A stretch of 64,000 nucleotides of DNA from assembly GCF_021654575.1 (NCBI RefSeq), contig NZ_AP024488.1:2689501-2753500 (forward strand), written 5' to 3'. This DNA comes from Desulfoluna limicola. Lineage in GTDB: Bacteria > Desulfobacterota > Desulfobacteria > Desulfobacterales > Desulfolunaceae. This document shows positions 28,365 through 36,731 of this stretch, in pieces. The notes under the pieces are model-generated. The model had not been told where the DNA came from, ran no database searches, and was given only the letters and a program-made list of their open reading frames with translations. How positions within the stretch are numbered: the stretch's first letter is position 1; every line of letters begins with the position of its first letter. Made by a program: the position numbers and the translations under genes.

Positions 28365-29021
28365 CTACACAGGTTTTCTGACAAGACGTGAAAAGGAACG
28401 CTCCACAACCTCAAGCCCGCTGCGGATGTTATTTTTCAGGACAGTGCGGACCCGCTCTTCATCCTTTTCCTTGATGGCTTCAAGGATCTGACCGTGCTCA
28501 AAGGAAAACTTATGGCAGTCGGTGATCTCCTGTCGATAAAGATTGAGGAAGGCCTCGACGGATTCAATGAGCTTGTGGACAATGGTGCAGAGGTGAGGAA
28601 GGTTGGAGGCTTCGTAGATAATCGAGTGGAACTCTCGATCCAGGGCATAAAAATCGGCATCGACGCTGGCCATACGACCGTGAAGATCTTCCAGCTTGGC
28701 AATCTGGTCGGGGGAAATATTGTTCATCGCTTCAACGGCAAGCTGTGCTTCCAGCTCGACGCGTATATCGAAGATGATCCCAATCTCCTTCCTCGAAGGG
28801 GGGCTGGCCACGACGGCTCCCTTGTAGGGAATATTCTTCACCAGCCCGGATCGGTCGAGGCGCATGAGAGCTTCCCGAATGGGGCCCCGGCCAATGCCCA
28901 GTTCCGTTTCAAGGTCCGACAGCACGAGTCGGGTGCCGGGCAACTTCACACCCGTAAGAATCATATCACGAATCTTTTCATAAGCCACGAGGGACTTCAT
29001 CGAAGACGCATTGTTGTCCAA
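28365..29021 (-). CDS. GntR family regulator (FadR/FCD subfamily)
   Basis: 218 residues. N-terminal winged HTH (AYEKIRDMILTGVKLPGTRL, GRGPIREALMRLDRSGLV) and C-terminal all-helical FCD domain (RVELEAQLAVEAM, DREFHSIIYEAS, EHGQILEAIKEKD). The start appears to be TTG at 29021, 9 bases after AGGAG; the ATG at 29000 has no ribosome site. It lies downstream of the racemase on the same strand. The palindrome CAAATGTATACATTTG in front of the TRAP operon is a plausible target, since FCD regulators often bind GTNTAC-type sites. Confidence 0.9.
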   Translation of the reverse strand: MDNNASSMKSLVAYEKIRDMILTGVKLPGTRLVLSDLETELGIGRGPIREALMRLDRSGLVKNIPYKGAVVASPPSRKEIGIIFDIRVELEAQLAVEAMNNISPDQIAKLEDLHGRMASVDADFYALDREFHSIIYEASNLPHLCTIVHKLIESVEAFLNLYRQEITDCHKFSFEHGQILEAIKEKDEERVRTVLKNNIRSGLEVVERSFSRLVRKPV

Positions 29022-29149
29022 TGTCTTTTCTCCTGCCTGTCGAAATCAAAAATAAAAAAAAACAAAAGGAAGCCAAAAGCAAAGTTCAGCCTCGTATAAA
29101 ACGGCAAAACGTACAACACCAGTGCTTAGACCGTCATCGAATGCACGCT

Positions 29150-29221
29150 ATAAGGGTGTGTGGAAAGGAGAAGTCAAAACAACATGAATCACTCCAAATC
29201 ACTTTTTTTACACACCCTTAT
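29150..29221. repeat. 12-bp inverted repeat pair
   Basis: ATAAGGGTGTGT (29150-29161) and ACACACCCTTAT (29210-29221), perfectly complementary, 48 bases apart, between the racemase and GntR genes. Could be a factor-dependent terminator, paired operator or remnant of a small element. Confidence 0.5.
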
Positions 29222-29243
29222 TTATTTCGTACAACAATGTTTG

Positions 29244-29993
29244 TCAAGACGCAGATGACTCGGTGTGAGGCGCTTTACCCTCCCTGGCAACCGCCACGAT
29301 TTCCCGGGCCAGAACATCTGCGGCATCGACGCTGCAAATAGGCAGATTCTCACCGATTATTCCTAATTCCGTACACCCGAGAATACCGACTTCTGCCCCC
29401 TTGCCTGCAAGGTGGGCACAAATATCAGCAAAATCTTTTCTTACAACGTCTCCGGTCTCCCCGGCCTTCACGCGACGGATCACCCCCAAAAGCTTTTCCT
29501 GTACGGGTTCATCCGGGTAGACAACCTCAACCCCCCTTGCGGCAAATCGGGTCTCGTAAAGCTTTGTCATCAGGACGGCAGTGGATGCAAGGACCCCCGC
29601 CTGCCTGATGCCGGGATTCTGAGAGACCACGGTCTCGACCACCAGGTCGATGAGGTGAACCACAGGAATGTTAACGGCTTCAGCTACATTGTAATAGTAG
29701 TGATGGGCTGTGTTGCACGGAATCACGAGGAAATCGGCCCCCCATGCTTCAAGGCGTTTGCCCATGTCAGCCATGCAGGGGCCCGGGTCTTCCCCATCCC
29801 CGTCAATGATGGCCTTCATGCGTGAGGGCACCTTGGGGTTGTTGTCCACGATGCATCGAAGGTGATCGACATCATCCAAGGCAGGGGTAAGCGCAATGAT
29901 TCGCTTCATCAAATCCACCGTGGCTTCCGGTCCCATGCCGCCAAGAATTCCCGGTACTTTTTCAACGTTGCTTGTCTGACCGTTCTGTTCCAT
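29244..29993 (-). CDS. Aspartate/glutamate racemase family protein
   Basis: 249 residues from ATG 29993 (GGGAG upstream). The family's two catalytic cysteines are in PCNTAH and GCTELG. N-terminal GILGGMGPEATVDLMKRI and VDNNPKVPSR are typical of the YgeA-like branch. Members racemise Asp, Glu or other amino acids by PLP-independent two-base chemistry. It lies 271 bases downstream of the PLP lyase on the same strand, so it may convert a D- or L-amino acid for that enzyme; the substrate is not determinable here. Confidence 0.92.
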   Translation of the reverse strand: MEQNGQTSNVEKVPGILGGMGPEATVDLMKRIIALTPALDDVDHLRCIVDNNPKVPSRMKAIIDGDGEDPGPCMADMGKRLEAWGADFLVIPCNTAHHYYYNVAEAVNIPVVHLIDLVVETVVSQNPGIRQAGVLASTAVLMTKLYETRFAARGVEVVYPDEPVQEKLLGVIRRVKAGETGDVVRKDFADICAHLAGKGAEVGILGCTELGIIGENLPICSVDAADVLAREIVAVAREGKAPHTESSAS

Positions 29994-30187
29994 TTTATCT
30001 CCCAAAGGCCAAACACCTTACCATAAGCGGTACTTGGCATAAGATCGTGTTCTCAACCCGGTCATGTAACCGGCAGTCCTGATAAAAAGAAGAGTGTCGA
30101 TGTATCACAACCCGACAGATTTGGCATCCGCCAAGCACAGAAACCCGACTTTTTTCCCTTCACACTGGCATCTTCCCAAACGACAAA

Positions 30188-30216
30188 TGCCGGGATGGCA
30201 CAAGGCCACCCCGGCA
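30188..30216 (-). terminator. Hairpin after the PLP lyase gene
   Basis: On the minus strand TGCCGGGGTGGC-CTTGT-GCCATCCCGGCA followed by TTTGTCGTTT. A second small hairpin ACATGATG-CAC-CATCATGT lies at 30223-30241. Confidence 0.6.
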
Positions 30217-30264
30217 GAAAGCACATGATGCACCATCATGTCAGTGCGGTGCTCTCTTCAGAGC

Positions 30265-31266
30265 TTACCCGCGGAAGGTATCCAGGTAAGCGTAGAGCGC
30301 AGGAGAACCTCCGGTGTGGAGGAACAGAACGTTGGAACCCTCGGCGAAGACGCCTTTGCGTACGAGGTCGATAAGACCAGCGGCAACCTTGCCGGTGTAT
30401 ACGGGATCGAGGAGGATGGCTTCCTCGGCAGCGAAGAGCTTGACGGCTTCAATCATGGCATCGGAGGGCAGAGAGTATCCGGGACCCACGTACTCGCCGT
30501 AGCACTTAACGGCATCACGCTCAATGCCGCCTTTAACGCCGAGCAGCTCAGCAGTCTCTTGGGCCAGTTTGTAAACACCAGGCTCCTGATCGGCTGCAGG
30601 CTTGGATACGTCGATGCCGTGAACGGGAATGCCTGCATTGGTGCCGGCCATACCGACGACCATGCCAGCGTGAGTACCGGCAGAACCGGAAGGAACAACC
30701 ACATGGTCAATGGAAAGACCCATGGTGTTGAGCTGGTTCATCATCTCTTCGGCACATGCGGCATAACCGAGGGCGCCGATGGGGTTGGAGGCACCCCCGG
30801 GAACGATGTAAGGCTTCTTGCCGGCGGCTTCGAGCTCTGCAAACGTTTTTTCCATCTCAGCCATCATGTTGGAACCGCCCTCAACAACACGCTTGGATTT
30901 AACACCGAGGAGTTCGAAGAGGAAGTTGTTGCCGCTGCCGTCCTCTTTGTAAGAGCCCTTAACGCGCTCTTCGAGAACAAGGTGGCAGTCGAGGCCTTCC
31001 TTGGCTGCCCAGGAAGCAGTCAGGCGGCAGTGGTTGGACTGGATGGCACCACAGGTGATGATGGTGTCAGCACCCTTTTCGATGGCGTCTGCGATGCAGA
31101 AATCGAGCTTACGGGTCTTGTTGCCACCGGAAGCACCGGGAAGGAGGTCGTCACGCTTAACAAAGAGGTTAACTTTACCACCGAGGGCTTTGCTGAGGTT
31201 TTTCATGGGCTCGATTGGGGTTTCACCCTGGAGGTAACCGCGACGGGGGAATTTAGTAAAATTCAT
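30265..31266 (-). CDS. PLP-dependent lyase, D-cysteine desulfhydrase / L-cysteate sulfo-lyase (CuyA) family
   Basis: 333 residues, ACC deaminase-like fold II PLP enzyme. Start block NFTKFPRRGYLQGETPIEPM; PLP lysine in GASGGNKTRKL; GAIQSNHCRLTA; C-terminal LFLHTGGSPALYAY. The family includes DcyD (D-cysteine to pyruvate, sulfide and ammonia) and CuyA (L-cysteate to pyruvate, sulfite and ammonia). Co-location with a TRAP transporter, RidA and an HpsN-like dehydrogenase favours a sulfonate substrate, but sequence alone does not separate the two. Last gene of the TRAP-ridA operon; sulfite released here would suit a sulfidogen. Confidence 0.88.
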   Translation of the reverse strand: MNFTKFPRRGYLQGETPIEPMKNLSKALGGKVNLFVKRDDLLPGASGGNKTRKLDFCIADAIEKGADTIITCGAIQSNHCRLTASWAAKEGLDCHLVLEERVKGSYKEDGSGNNFLFELLGVKSKRVVEGGSNMMAEMEKTFAELEAAGKKPYIVPGGASNPIGALGYAACAEEMMNQLNTMGLSIDHVVVPSGSAGTHAGMVVGMAGTNAGIPVHGIDVSKPAADQEPGVYKLAQETAELLGVKGGIERDAVKCYGEYVGPGYSLPSDAMIEAVKLFAAEEAILLDPVYTGKVAAGLIDLVRKGVFAEGSNVLFLHTGGSPALYAYLDTFRG

Positions 31267-31369
31267 GCTTCGTATGTCCTTAATTCTAAGTAATAAGCGT
31301 TTATCGGATCTATCTGCAAGGTCCGTAAGCGGGCGAGGTGAGAAACCACCATCGCCCGAATATCATCTT

Positions 31370-31750
31370 CTACAGAGCAAAAATGGCTTCCACTTCGATG
31401 TCGGCCCCCAGGGGAAGCGCAGCCACCTGAAAGGCACTGCGTGCAGGGAAAGGCTCGGGGAAGTATTCTGCATAGACAGCATTCACAGCCTGAAAATCGG
31501 CAATGTCTGCCAGAAACACAGTGGTCTTTACGACACTGGCAAGGGTGGTTCCCGCTTCCTCGGCAATGGCCGCAAGGTTCTTGAACACGACGTGGGCTCG
31601 CTCAGCAATGGGGCCTTCAGGCATCTTGCCCGTTGCCGCATCAATGGGGAGCTGCCCGGAGGTGAAAAGGAGACCGCCGGTCATCACAGCCTGAGAATAG
31701 GGACCGACGGCAGCCGGTGCCTTGTCGGTATGAATCGCTTTTTTACTCAT
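31370..31750 (-). CDS. ridA: RidA family enamine/imine deaminase
   Basis: 126 residues. Hydrolyses reactive 2-aminoacrylate-type enamines released by PLP enzymes to 2-oxoacids and ammonia. Typical motifs: APAAVGPYSQAV, FTSGQLPID and PARSAFQVAALPLGADIEVE with the substrate-binding Arg. GGAG precedes ATG 31750. It sits immediately before the PLP lyase, whose elimination chemistry would yield aminoacrylate, so it probably clears that intermediate. Confidence 0.95.
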   Translation of the reverse strand: MSKKAIHTDKAPAAVGPYSQAVMTGGLLFTSGQLPIDAATGKMPEGPIAERAHVVFKNLAAIAEEAGTTLASVVKTTVFLADIADFQAVNAVYAEYFPEPFPARSAFQVAALPLGADIEVEAIFAL

Positions 31751-31824
31751 GGGTTCACTCCATGTTTCACATTATATGAGAGGCGCCGGTGACCGGCGCA
31801 TGTTACCTGGCTTAAAGCGTTGGC

Positions 31825-33108
31825 TTAGAAGCCCATGGCCCTTGGCAGCCACATCACGATGATGGGGCAGTAGGCCATGATGAGGATCACGCCGATGGTG
31901 ATGGCACAGAAGGGAAGTGCCTTCAGCGAAATCTCTTCAAGGGTCACCCCTCCGATGCCGGAGGCGATGAACATGTTCTCACCCAGGGGCGGTGTGGAGA
32001 AACCAACGCCGCAGCAGCAGACCAGAACAATACCGAAGTGGATGGGATCCACGCCGAGGCCGGTCATGATGGGCAGAAGAACGGGGGTCACGAGCATGAT
32101 GATGGCCAGGGTCTCCATGAACATCCCCATGAAGAGGAGGAATAAAATGACCAACAGCCAGATCAGGTGGACGTCGGAGGTCACGGAGAGAAGGAGCTCG
32201 GCAATCATGTCGGGAATACGGTACTGAACCAGGAGGCGACCGAAGGCGTAGGCGGTAAACATGATCACAAGCACACGGCCGGTGAGCCAGCTGGTGGTCT
32301 CAAGGGACTCCATAAGTCCTTTGAGGGTGAGCTCTTTGTAGATAAAGATCCCCACGAAAAGCGTGTAGAAAATGGCCACGATGGCAGACTCGGTGGGGGT
32401 AAACATACCGGAGTAGATACCGCCGAGGATGACCACCGGTGCCAGGATGGACCAGAAGCCCTCCTTCATGGTTTTGCCGACGTGCTTCACAGAAAGGCTG
32501 GGCATGCCTTTTCCATACCCTTTGCCGCGGCAGCGGAACACATGAACGATGATCAGGCCCACGGAGATGAGGAGACCGGGAACAACCCCCGCCATGAACA
32601 TCTCGGTAATGGACTCCTGGGCGGTGACGCCGTAGATGACCATGGGGATACTGGGAGGAATGATGATGCCCACACCGCCGGATGCGGCGGTTGCAGCCGA
32701 TGCGTAGCCGGGGTCGTACCCGCGCTTGATCATGGCCGGAATCATGAGCATCCCGACAGCCGCAGTCGTGGCGGGGCCGGACCCGGAGATCGCCCCGAAG
32801 AAGATACAGGCCAGGGTGGTTGAGATGGCAAGGCCACTGTCAAGGGACCCAACCATGGACTCGGCGACCTTCACAAGACGCCGTGAGATGCCCGCACTTT
32901 CCATCAGCGCCCCGGAGAGCACAAAGGCCGGAAGGGCCATGATGGGGAACTGGTTGACCGAAGAAAAGGCTACCTGTACGAGGGTGGAGAGGTCCTGGCC
33001 CACCGTAAAGAAAGCCGCCATGGCTGCCACACCGAGTGACACCATGATGGGTGCGCCCATAAAAAGCAGAGCAGCGAAAGAAATGAACAGAATACCTGCA
33101 GCCGACAT
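31825..33108 (-). CDS. TRAP transporter large permease (DctM family)
   Basis: 427 residues, about a dozen hydrophobic helices. DctM blocks include ISGSGPATTAAVGMLMIPAMIKRGYDP, AASGGVGIIIPPSIPMVIYG and FMGMFMETLAIIMLVTPVLLP. It forms the sodium-coupled substrate channel of a tripartite ATP-independent transporter with the small subunit just upstream (12-base gap). GGAGG precedes ATG 33108. Organic acids, including sulfonates, are usual TRAP substrates. Confidence 0.95.
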   Translation of the reverse strand: MSAAGILFISFAALLFMGAPIMVSLGVAAMAAFFTVGQDLSTLVQVAFSSVNQFPIMALPAFVLSGALMESAGISRRLVKVAESMVGSLDSGLAISTTLACIFFGAISGSGPATTAAVGMLMIPAMIKRGYDPGYASAATAASGGVGIIIPPSIPMVIYGVTAQESITEMFMAGVVPGLLISVGLIIVHVFRCRGKGYGKGMPSLSVKHVGKTMKEGFWSILAPVVILGGIYSGMFTPTESAIVAIFYTLFVGIFIYKELTLKGLMESLETTSWLTGRVLVIMFTAYAFGRLLVQYRIPDMIAELLLSVTSDVHLIWLLVILFLLFMGMFMETLAIIMLVTPVLLPIMTGLGVDPIHFGIVLVCCCGVGFSTPPLGENMFIASGIGGVTLEEISLKALPFCAITIGVILIMAYCPIIVMWLPRAMGF

Positions 33109-33120
33109 GTCCTTTTCCTC

Positions 33121-33669
33121 CTAAGACTTTTCTGCTTCAGAGAGCATTTTTTGGGTTTCCTCAAGGTCCACGGAATCAACATCCTTGATTTCGATTTTGA
33201 GAATGTATTTCATGATGTCCACCTGGATAATACGAATGGTCATCAGAGCGAAACTGATGGGGAAAATCCAGTAGACGTAGGCCATGGACCATTCCAGGGC
33301 CGGGGAATGAAAGGGAAACTCGGTGAGGTCACGAATCACCTCGATACTCTTCTGGATCATGACAAGGTTAAACCCAATCCAGATGAGATCGGTAACGATC
33401 ATCGCGATATCCTGCACCACCTTTGGAAACAGTTTAAACTGAATCATCACACGGTTGTGAGCTGCCAGTCGAGCAGCATAGGCGGCGCCGAAAAAGACGA
33501 ACCAGACAAAAGCAAATCGGGAAATCTCTTCACTCCAGGGAATCACATAGTTAAAGCAAACCCTGAGAGCGATCTGTAAAAACAGAATGACAACAAAAAA
33601 GCTGAGCAGTATCTGGCAAATATAACTTTCAATGTTATCAAGCAGTTTAAATAAACGCTTTGCAAACAT
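33121..33669 (-). CDS. TRAP transporter small permease (DctQ family)
   Basis: 182 residues with four hydrophobic helices and the DctQ blocks IPWSEEISRFAFVWFVFFGAAYA and HNRVMIQF. GAGGAG lies about 11 bases before the ATG at 33669; a GTG at 33687 inside that purine run is less likely. The C-terminal tail (EIKDVDSVDLEETQKMLSEAEKS) is charged and cytoplasmic. It pairs with the large permease directly downstream and the binding protein directly upstream. Confidence 0.92.
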   Translation of the reverse strand: MFAKRLFKLLDNIESYICQILLSFFVVILFLQIALRVCFNYVIPWSEEISRFAFVWFVFFGAAYAARLAAHNRVMIQFKLFPKVVQDIAMIVTDLIWIGFNLVMIQKSIEVIRDLTEFPFHSPALEWSMAYVYWIFPISFALMTIRIIQVDIMKYILKIEIKDVDSVDLEETQKMLSEAEKS

Positions 33670-33747
33670 GGGGAATAATCTCCTCACCCTGTGAACGGTG
33701 AGCTGCGAAGGGACAAGGAGCCCCTCCGCAGCATCTTTAATCAGTTA

Positions 33748-34743
33748 CTACTTCTTTCCGAGGGCTTCGAGAACCAGATCTACATTCTGCTTGCCACCGA
33801 TGAAGTCGTAGTACTCAGGCCATACTTTCTCCATGGCGAGTTTTTTCCATACGTCTTCGTCTTCAAGGGTGCTGACTTCAACACCAGCCTTGATCATGCC
33901 CTGCTTTGCCTTCTCGGCTTCCAGGATCTGGAAGGCGATGCAGTACTGCTGGGCTTCAATCCCTGCACGAGTCAGGAGAGCGCGGGTCTTGTCATCGTAC
34001 TTTTTCCAGGAACGCTCACCGACAATCAGGGGCTGCAGAGAGTACTGGTAGTGTACCTCGGTCAGGTAATCCTGAACTTCGTGGAACTTGGTGGTGTAGT
34101 TAACAATGTAAGGGTTTTCCTGGCCGTCAACAACGCCCTGCTGAAGTGCGGTGAAGGTTTCAGACCATGCCATGGGAACAGGGTTTGCGCCCCAGGACTT
34201 GAGGGTGGCCATGATGATCTTGTTCTGGGGGATACGAATCTTCAGACCCTTCACGTCTTCAATCTTGCTGACAGGACGCTTGGAGTTGGTGATGTATCGA
34301 AAGTTGGAGTAAGTCCACCCCAGAATTCGGAACCCGCCTTTTTCGATGGCAAGCTCGTTCCAGTGAGCACCAAGTCCACCGGTGGTGGCCTTGATGGCCT
34401 CAAAGTGGTCCTCAATCAGGTAAGGCATGGTAAGGGTACCAAGCTGCTTAACAAAGGGAACAGCGTTGCCCACACCGATGAATGCCATATCCAGAGTCCC
34501 GCGACGGGAGTTCTGGAGCATCTCGGTTTCGGTACCCAGGGCACCGTTGGGGAAAAGCTGAACTTCGATTTCACCATTTGAGAGGGATTCGACAAGGGAC
34601 TTGAACTGCTTGGCCATGGCGCCCTGGTCGGACTCGATGGCATCACCCATGCCTACACGGAAAATCTGCTTCGCAGATGCACCCTGAACGGTAAAGGTCA
34701 TAGCCAGAACTGCGATGGCTGTAATACAAAGTTTCCTGAACAT
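33748..34743 (-). CDS. TRAP transporter substrate-binding protein (DctP family), first copy
   Basis: 331 residues. Signal peptide (MFRKLCITAIAVLAMTFTVQGASA) and mature periplasmic binding protein. The TRAP carboxylate-binding Arg lies in KGLKIRIPQN, and ALQQGVVDGQENPY is the family block. AGGAGG precedes the ATG at 34743. By eye it is about 60% identical to the second binding protein at 39,313, so the two should bind related ligands. First gene of the operon, preceded by a perfect palindrome in its promoter region. Confidence 0.95.
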   Translation of the reverse strand: MFRKLCITAIAVLAMTFTVQGASAKQIFRVGMGDAIESDQGAMAKQFKSLVESLSNGEIEVQLFPNGALGTETEMLQNSRRGTLDMAFIGVGNAVPFVKQLGTLTMPYLIEDHFEAIKATTGGLGAHWNELAIEKGGFRILGWTYSNFRYITNSKRPVSKIEDVKGLKIRIPQNKIIMATLKSWGANPVPMAWSETFTALQQGVVDGQENPYIVNYTTKFHEVQDYLTEVHYQYSLQPLIVGERSWKKYDDKTRALLTRAGIEAQQYCIAFQILEAEKAKQGMIKAGVEVSTLEDEDVWKKLAMEKVWPEYYDFIGGKQNVDLVLEALGKK

Positions 34744-35426
34744 CACTTCCTCCTAACTTCGTTGTTTCAATGGTTCCATCATCCTCCCCTATGGAGGCCC
34801 GGAAGTAATTCATACGTTTCAAATGTATACATTTGACAAGTATACCATACTTCTGGTCCTGCGCCCAAATCATAAGGAGGACAGAGCCCCCCCGTTTCCA
34901 AGGGGACATTATTTGCATGCGGGCCATCCCCGCACACAAAACATGACATGCTGAACTTTGCAGGTGGCCACCTCTTTCTTCCCAAGGCTCTCTTCCCACG
35001 GAGCGATCCATGCTGTGGTGAACCATTCACCGCCCCGCACACCCCAGGGAGAATCGGAGACGTCACCCTGCGCCTGCACGACCCGTCCTGCGTCGGATGG
35101 GCCGGTCCTGCTTTTCATGTTGCCTTAAAGGTGACCTTCCTATGAAACACGCCGTTTTCACAGGACTCGCCAGGCTCACCCACTTCCCTTGGGTTCCCCT
35201 TTGTTGGCGAAGGATTCACACCTTTTTTTTTGCTGAGGCGGCCTGAAGGTGCCGGTCTACAACGTCACTCACCTTCAGTTTTTTAAATCAACCATCCCCC
35301 CGCTTCAGCATGTTTAAAAAAATCAGTCACCGGGACACCCCACGGGCAATCCCCAAATCCTTATCTTCATTCAGAGAGACAGGAGGGGCGAAGGGGGGAG
35401 CCCCCCACCGTCTCTTTCTGCTGATT
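34744..35426. other. Regulatory region upstream of TRAP operon and end of DegT gene
   Basis: About 680 bases. Contains the palindrome at 34820-34835. A GGGGGG/CCCCCC hairpin near 35393-35407 may end the DegT transcript. No convincing gene between. Confidence 0.5.
34820..34835. promoter_or_regulatory. Perfect 16-bp palindrome, likely GntR operator at TRAP promoter
   Basis: CAAATGTATACATTTG. On the minus strand it overlaps the spacer after a TTGTCA -35-like hexamer (34834-34839), about 80 bases upstream of the first binding-protein gene. The core GTATAC fits FCD-type GntR sites. Confidence 0.6.
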
Positions 35427-36635
35427 TTATGAGAGGGTTTCCTCGGCAACTTCCCGAAGAATCTCCACAATCAGCCGGCAGTCATCCAGCTCAAAGGTCA
35501 GGGGTACCCGCATGTCGCACATAACGGCGAGAATACGGTTGGTCTCTTTGAGTTCCGGAAGATTGCCGAAGTATTGCCAGCTTGAATACGCACTGGTAAA
35601 CCCGACAGGTTCAGAATCACCGAACCACTTAAGCTCCACACCACGTTCCAGGGCCAACGCCAGAAACTTACGGATAGAGGCCTCATCCTGCCCAAGAAGG
35701 GAGAACTGGATAGAGCTTCCAACGTACGTCTCTTTTTCAGGGCGCTTGGGGCAGGTGATGCCGGGGATCATATTGAACCCCTCTTCAAGGAGGCGGTACC
35801 TCTCATTCCATCGTTCACACTGGGTATCCAGGTTGCGAAGCTGGAAGCGGAGCATGGAGGCGCGGAGGTTGTCCATACGGCTGGAGTAGTTGGGGGTGAG
35901 CTTCTTTACTTTCTCGAACACCTCCATCTCAGGACGGGAGGTATGACGCTCATAGAGCATGTAGGAACCGGAGTGAATGATGGCGCGGGCAATGACATCC
36001 GGGTCGTCGGTGGTAAGAAGGCCACCCTCTCCGGAGTTCATGTGCTTGTAGGTCTGTGTGCTGTAGCACCCTACCTTACCGAAGGAACCGGATTTCTTGC
36101 CGTCCCAGGTGGCACCCATGGTGTGGGCGCAGTCCTCGATGAGGGTCAGACCATGTTTATCGCAGATCTCCATCAGGCGATCCATGTCGGTGAGATGACC
36201 GCGCATGTGCGAAATGAGGAACCACTTCACATCGGGATCGGCTGCTTTCTTTTCGAGATCCACCAGGTCGATGGTGTAATCATCGGTAATTTCAACCAGA
36301 ACGATCTCGGCACCGGCGTTATGGATGGCACCGGGAACCGGGGCCAGCGTGTAAGCGTTGCAGAGAATCTTATCACCGGGCTCAACGCCAACGCTTTTCA
36401 AGGCAAGGAACATGGCCATGCCGCAAGAAGCACAGGAGAGGCAATATTTTGCTCCCATGTAGGCAGCAAATTCCTCTTCCAGAAGGGCCGCCTCCCCCTT
36501 CTCACCAGGGCCGACATTGTAACGGTGGAGTTTGCCGCTTCGCATGATCTCCACTGCCCGTTCAATCGCCTCTTCACTGATGGGTTCCTGCTGAGTAAAA
36601 TCCTTGGTAAACCGTTTCACGGATACGTCTCCCAT
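35427..36635 (-). CDS. DegT/DnrJ/EryC1/StrS family PLP aminotransferase
   Basis: 402 residues from ATG 36635, which has AGGAGG upstream. Fold I PLP enzyme. The aminotransferase Lys lies in TQTYKHMNSGEGG and the cofactor Asp in IEDCAHTMGA. Most members aminate keto-sugars, but the context here is catabolic. It follows the HpsN-type dehydrogenase (96-base gap, same strand) and precedes the TRAP-lyase operon. I infer that it transaminates a product of the dehydrogenase route, for example toward an amino acid the PLP lyase can cleave. The substrate is unproven. Confidence 0.9.
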   Translation of the reverse strand: MGDVSVKRFTKDFTQQEPISEEAIERAVEIMRSGKLHRYNVGPGEKGEAALLEEEFAAYMGAKYCLSCASCGMAMFLALKSVGVEPGDKILCNAYTLAPVPGAIHNAGAEIVLVEITDDYTIDLVDLEKKAADPDVKWFLISHMRGHLTDMDRLMEICDKHGLTLIEDCAHTMGATWDGKKSGSFGKVGCYSTQTYKHMNSGEGGLLTTDDPDVIARAIIHSGSYMLYERHTSRPEMEVFEKVKKLTPNYSSRMDNLRASMLRFQLRNLDTQCERWNERYRLLEEGFNMIPGITCPKRPEKETYVGSSIQFSLLGQDEASIRKFLALALERGVELKWFGDSEPVGFTSAYSSWQYFGNLPELKETNRILAVMCDMRVPLTFELDDCRLIVEILREVAEETLS

Positions 36636-36731
36636 GCGACCTCCTGAATATCTCAAAGTCAGGGGGTGGAAGAGAGCGACTGCTCTCCTCCACTCCATAT
36701 CGTCAAGCTTCGGCCTGAAGCCGATCAGACC

